From assembly GCA_023247285.1 (NCBI GenBank), contig JAHFGU010000104.1, forward strand, positions 1 to 5,792: 5,792 nucleotides of DNA, read 5' to 3'. The notes beneath the pieces are model-generated. The model was given only the letters and a program-made list of their open reading frames with translations, made no database searches and had not been told where the DNA came from. Of this stretch, positions 3,476-5,792 are shown piece after piece. The translations under genes were made by a program, and so were the position numbers. The DNA comes from Candidatus Omnitrophota bacterium. GTDB lineage: Bacteria; Omnitrophota; Koll11; Aquiviventales; Aquiviventaceae. Position 1 is the stretch's first letter. The number at the start of each line of letters is the position of its first letter.

Positions 3476-5792
3476 ATGCCTTCAGCGCAGCCACAAGCCA
3501 TCGGCCTGTATGATCCGGCGTTCGAGCGCGACGCCTGCGGCACCGGGTTTGTCGCCTCGATTGACGGGGCGGCCAGCCATGCGATCGTCCAGGCGGCGGT
3601 GCAGTGCGTCTGCAATGTGACCCATCGCGGGGCGGTGTCGGCGGACGCCAAGACCGGCGATGGCGCCGGCATCCTCACCCAGCTTCCGCATGCGCTCTTC
3701 GCCAAAGTGCTGGCGACGCTTGGCCAGCCGGCCCCAGCACCCGGCGACCTGGCTGTTGGCGTCGTGTTCCTGCCGCGGGATCGGCAGGCTGCCGCCGCGG
3801 CGATGCGGATCGTCGAAGAGCAGACTGCGGGTCGGCAGATCGCGCTGCTCGGATGGCGCGACGTGCCGGTGGATGCCTCGGTCTTGGGCGAGAGCGCTGC
3901 GCGCACGCTGCCGGTGATCCGGCATGTCCTGCTGGCGCGGCCCAAGGCCATCGCGCCGGCGGACTTCGAGCGGCAGCTCTTCGTCGTGCGGCGGCAGATC
4001 GAGCGCGCCTGGGACCGCGCGCAGCTCACGGACTGCTACGCGCCCTCCTTTTCCTCCCGCACGATCGTCTACAAAGGCCTGCTTGTGGCCCCCCAGCTCT
4101 CGCTCTTCTACCGCGATCTGTCCGATCCGGACTTCGCCTCCGCGATCGCGGTCTTCCACCAGCGCTACTCGACTAACACGTTTCCGAACTGGTTCCTCGC
4201 GCAGCCCTTCCGCTTCCTCGGCCACAACGGCGAGATCAACACGCTGCAGGGCAACCGGCACTGGATGGCCGCGCGCGAGCCGGAGCTTTCCTGCGCGCGA
4301 TGGGGCAGCGACCTGGCGGAGCTCTTGCCGATCGTGCAGCCCGGCGGGTCAGACTCCATGAGCCTCGACAATGTCCTCGAGCTGCTGGTGATGTCGGGCC
4401 GCGACTTGCTGCACGCCATGATGATGCTCGTCCCGGACGCGTGGCAGGGGATGGCCGAGCTCGACCCGGCGGTGCGCGCGTTCTACCAGTACCACGCGAT
4501 GCTGATGGAGCCGTGGGACGGGCCGGCGGCGCTGGCGTTCACCGACGGCGCGGTGGTGGGGGCCACGCTCGACCGCAACGGCCTGCGCCCGGCGCGCTAC
4601 TGGGTGACCAAGGACCGGTGGGTCATCATGGCCTCCGAGGTCGGCGTGGTGGACATCCCGCCGTCGGAGATCATCGAGAAAGGCCGGCTCGGCCCCGGCC
4701 AGGTGCTCGCGGTGGACACGCGCCGCAAGCGGTTCCTGAAGAACGCCGAGATCAAGCGCGACTATGCGGCGGCCAAGCCCTACGGCGAGTGGGTGCAGCG
4801 GACGGTCGTCCCCATCGACGCCATCCTCAACGGCAACATCGCGGATGACGTGCTGGTTGAGCCCGCCTCGCTCACGCGCCACCAGATCGCCTACGGCTAC
4901 ACGGACGAAGAGCTCCACATGATCATCGAGCCCATGGCGAAGACCGGCAAGGAGCCGATCTGGTCGATGGGCGACGACGCGCCGCTGGCCGTGCTCTCCG
5001 CCAAGCCGCGGCCGCTCTTCGCGTACTTCAAGCAGCTCTTCGCGCAGGTGACCAACCCGCCGATCGATCCGATCCGCGAAGAGCTGGTCATGTCGCTCAA
5101 CACCGTGCTGGGCGCGCGGCCGAATCCCCTGGAAGCGGGTCCGGCGCCGAAGCGGCTGCTGCGTCTCACCAGCCCGCTGCTCTGGCCGCAGGAGTTCGCC
5201 GCGATCCGCTCGCTGCGCCAGAAGGACCTCAAGGCGGCCGCGCTCTCGACGCTCTTCGAGGTGGCCGCCGGCCCTGCCGGGCTGCGCGCGGCGGTGCGCG
5301 CGGTCTGCGAGCAGGCGGTCGCGGCCGTGGACCGTGGTGCTACGCTGCTCATCCTCAGCGACCACGGCGTCGACCCGCAGCACGCGCCGATCCCCTCGCT
5401 GCTGGCCACGGCGGCCGTGCACCACCATCTCATCCGCCAAGGCCGCCGGATGAAGACCTCGCTCATCATCGAGACCGGCGACGCGCACGAGGTGCACGCG
5501 ATCGCCTGCCTCATCGGGTATGGCGCGGCGGCGGTGTACCCCTACCTGGCGTTCCAGACGCTGAAGGCGCTCGAGCAGGCCGGGCGCGTGCCGCCGTTCC
5601 CCGAGGCAATGGCGCACTTCAAGAAAGCCGTCGACCAGGGCGTGCTGAAGATCATGTCGAAGATGGGGATTTCCACCGTCGGCAGCTACCGCGGCGCGCA
5701 GATCTTCGAGGCGCTGGGCATTTCGAAAGAGCTGATCGAGGCCTGCTTCCCCGGCACGCCCTCGCGCATCGGCGGCATCACCTACGAGCACA
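3476..5792 (+). CDS. gltB: Glutamate synthase large chain, N-terminal half (partial)
   Basis: The large chain of glutamate synthase makes two glutamates from glutamine and 2-oxoglutarate, the assimilation step after glutamine synthetase. The frame is open from ATG 3476 to the window edge: 772 codons of a protein usually near 1500. The class II glutaminase domain covers about 21-430. Cys21 in ACGTGF should be the N-terminal nucleophile after removal of a 20-residue propeptide, somewhat longer than that of E. coli. Further blocks are THRGAVSADAKTGDGAG (49-65), HQRYSTNTFPNW (228-239), FRFLGHNGEINTLQGNR (245-261), EPWDGPAALAFTDG (345-358) and LDRNGLRPARY (365-375). The central domain starts near 480 (NPPIDPIREELVMSLNT at 527-543) and includes ETGDAHEVHAIACLIGYGA (666-684) and MSKMGISTVGSYRGAQIFEALG (727-748). 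The FMN and 3Fe-4S region lies beyond the edge. Whether the electron donor is NADPH (with GltD) or ferredoxin cannot be told. Confidence 0.97.
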   Translation, partial: MPSAQPQAIGLYDPAFERDACGTGFVASIDGAASHAIVQAAVQCVCNVTHRGAVSADAKTGDGAGILTQLPHALFAKVLATLGQPAPAPGDLAVGVVFLPRDRQAAAAAMRIVEEQTAGRQIALLGWRDVPVDASVLGESAARTLPVIRHVLLARPKAIAPADFERQLFVVRRQIERAWDRAQLTDCYAPSFSSRTIVYKGLLVAPQLSLFYRDLSDPDFASAIAVFHQRYSTNTFPNWFLAQPFRFLGHNGEINTLQGNRHWMAAREPELSCARWGSDLAELLPIVQPGGSDSMSLDNVLELLVMSGRDLLHAMMMLVPDAWQGMAELDPAVRAFYQYHAMLMEPWDGPAALAFTDGAVVGATLDRNGLRPARYWVTKDRWVIMASEVGVVDIPPSEIIEKGRLGPGQVLAVDTRRKRFLKNAEIKRDYAAAKPYGEWVQRTVVPIDAILNGNIADDVLVEPASLTRHQIAYGYTDEELHMIIEPMAKTGKEPIWSMGDDAPLAVLSAKPRPLFAYFKQLFAQVTNPPIDPIREELVMSLNTVLGARPNPLEAGPAPKRLLRLTSPLLWPQEFAAIRSLRQKDLKAAALSTLFEVAAGPAGLRAAVRAVCEQAVAAVDRGATLLILSDHGVDPQHAPIPSLLATAAVHHHLIRQGRRMKTSLIIETGDAHEVHAIACLIGYGAAAVYPYLAFQTLKALEQAGRVPPFPEAMAHFKKAVDQGVLKIMSKMGISTVGSYRGAQIFEALGISKELIEACFPGTPSRIGGITYEH

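Noticed and set aside
3220..4261. Overlapping long minus-strand frames across the gltB start
   Set aside because: They lie opposite the SLOG and gltB genes, have low-complexity composition and resemble no family. They are shadow frames.
3604..4848. Other-frame + strand open stretches within gltB (3604-4176, 3924-4361, 4300-4848)
   Set aside because: The gltB frame is continuous and conserved from 3476 to the edge, so these Arg/Ala/Ser-rich frames are not genes and gltB is not frameshifted.
4349..5791. 480-codon open frame on the minus strand opposite gltB
   Set aside because: It lies wholly antisense to a strongly conserved gltB frame, is rich in Arg/His/Gly with no recognisable domain, and is expected from high G+C third positions.

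Overview
The window is a GC-rich (roughly two-thirds G+C by eye), densely packed bacterial chromosomal segment with every gene on the + strand. It carries a DksA/TraR-type zinc-finger protein, both enzymes of early lipoprotein maturation, and a large-subunit glutamate synthase. This suits a Gram-negative or related lineage. The dksA-like/lspA pairing and the protein style recall Nitrospirota, NC10/Methylomirabilota or deltaproteobacteria-like groups, but that placement is a weak inference. I see no rRNA, tRNA, CRISPR array, transposase or prophage gene.

Layout. Positions 1-87 hold the 3' end of a DksA/TraR-family gene. lspA (signal peptidase II) overlaps it, and lgt (prolipoprotein diacylglyceryl transferase) follows after 11 bases; Lgt and LspA act in sequence on the same lipoprotein precursors. 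At the 3' end of lgt lie three 16-base units (1289-1336) that encode the last nine residues and stop codon of Lgt. They fold into a 15-bp terminator-like hairpin ending in five T. Four bases later begins an RluA/RluD-family pseudouridine synthase gene.

After a 48-base gap with a good -35/-10 pair come three tightly coupled small genes: a three-helix PQ-loop/SemiSWEET-like membrane protein, a single-domain PilZ protein, and a SLOG-fold protein of the putative molybdenum-carrier family. They overlap by 1 and 11 bases, so they probably form one operon. The segment ends with the first 772 residues of gltB, the glutamate synthase large chain. It contains the whole glutaminase domain and nearly all of the central domain, and is cut by the window edge before the FMN/Fe-S part.

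Overall this is mostly ordinary housekeeping sequence. The points most worth a second look are the repeat/hairpin built into the end of lgt, the resulting doubt over the pseudouridine synthase start, a nearly leaderless promoter before the SemiSWEET-like gene, and the coupled SemiSWEET-PilZ-SLOG trio. I found no convincing evidence of a novel multi-gene system.
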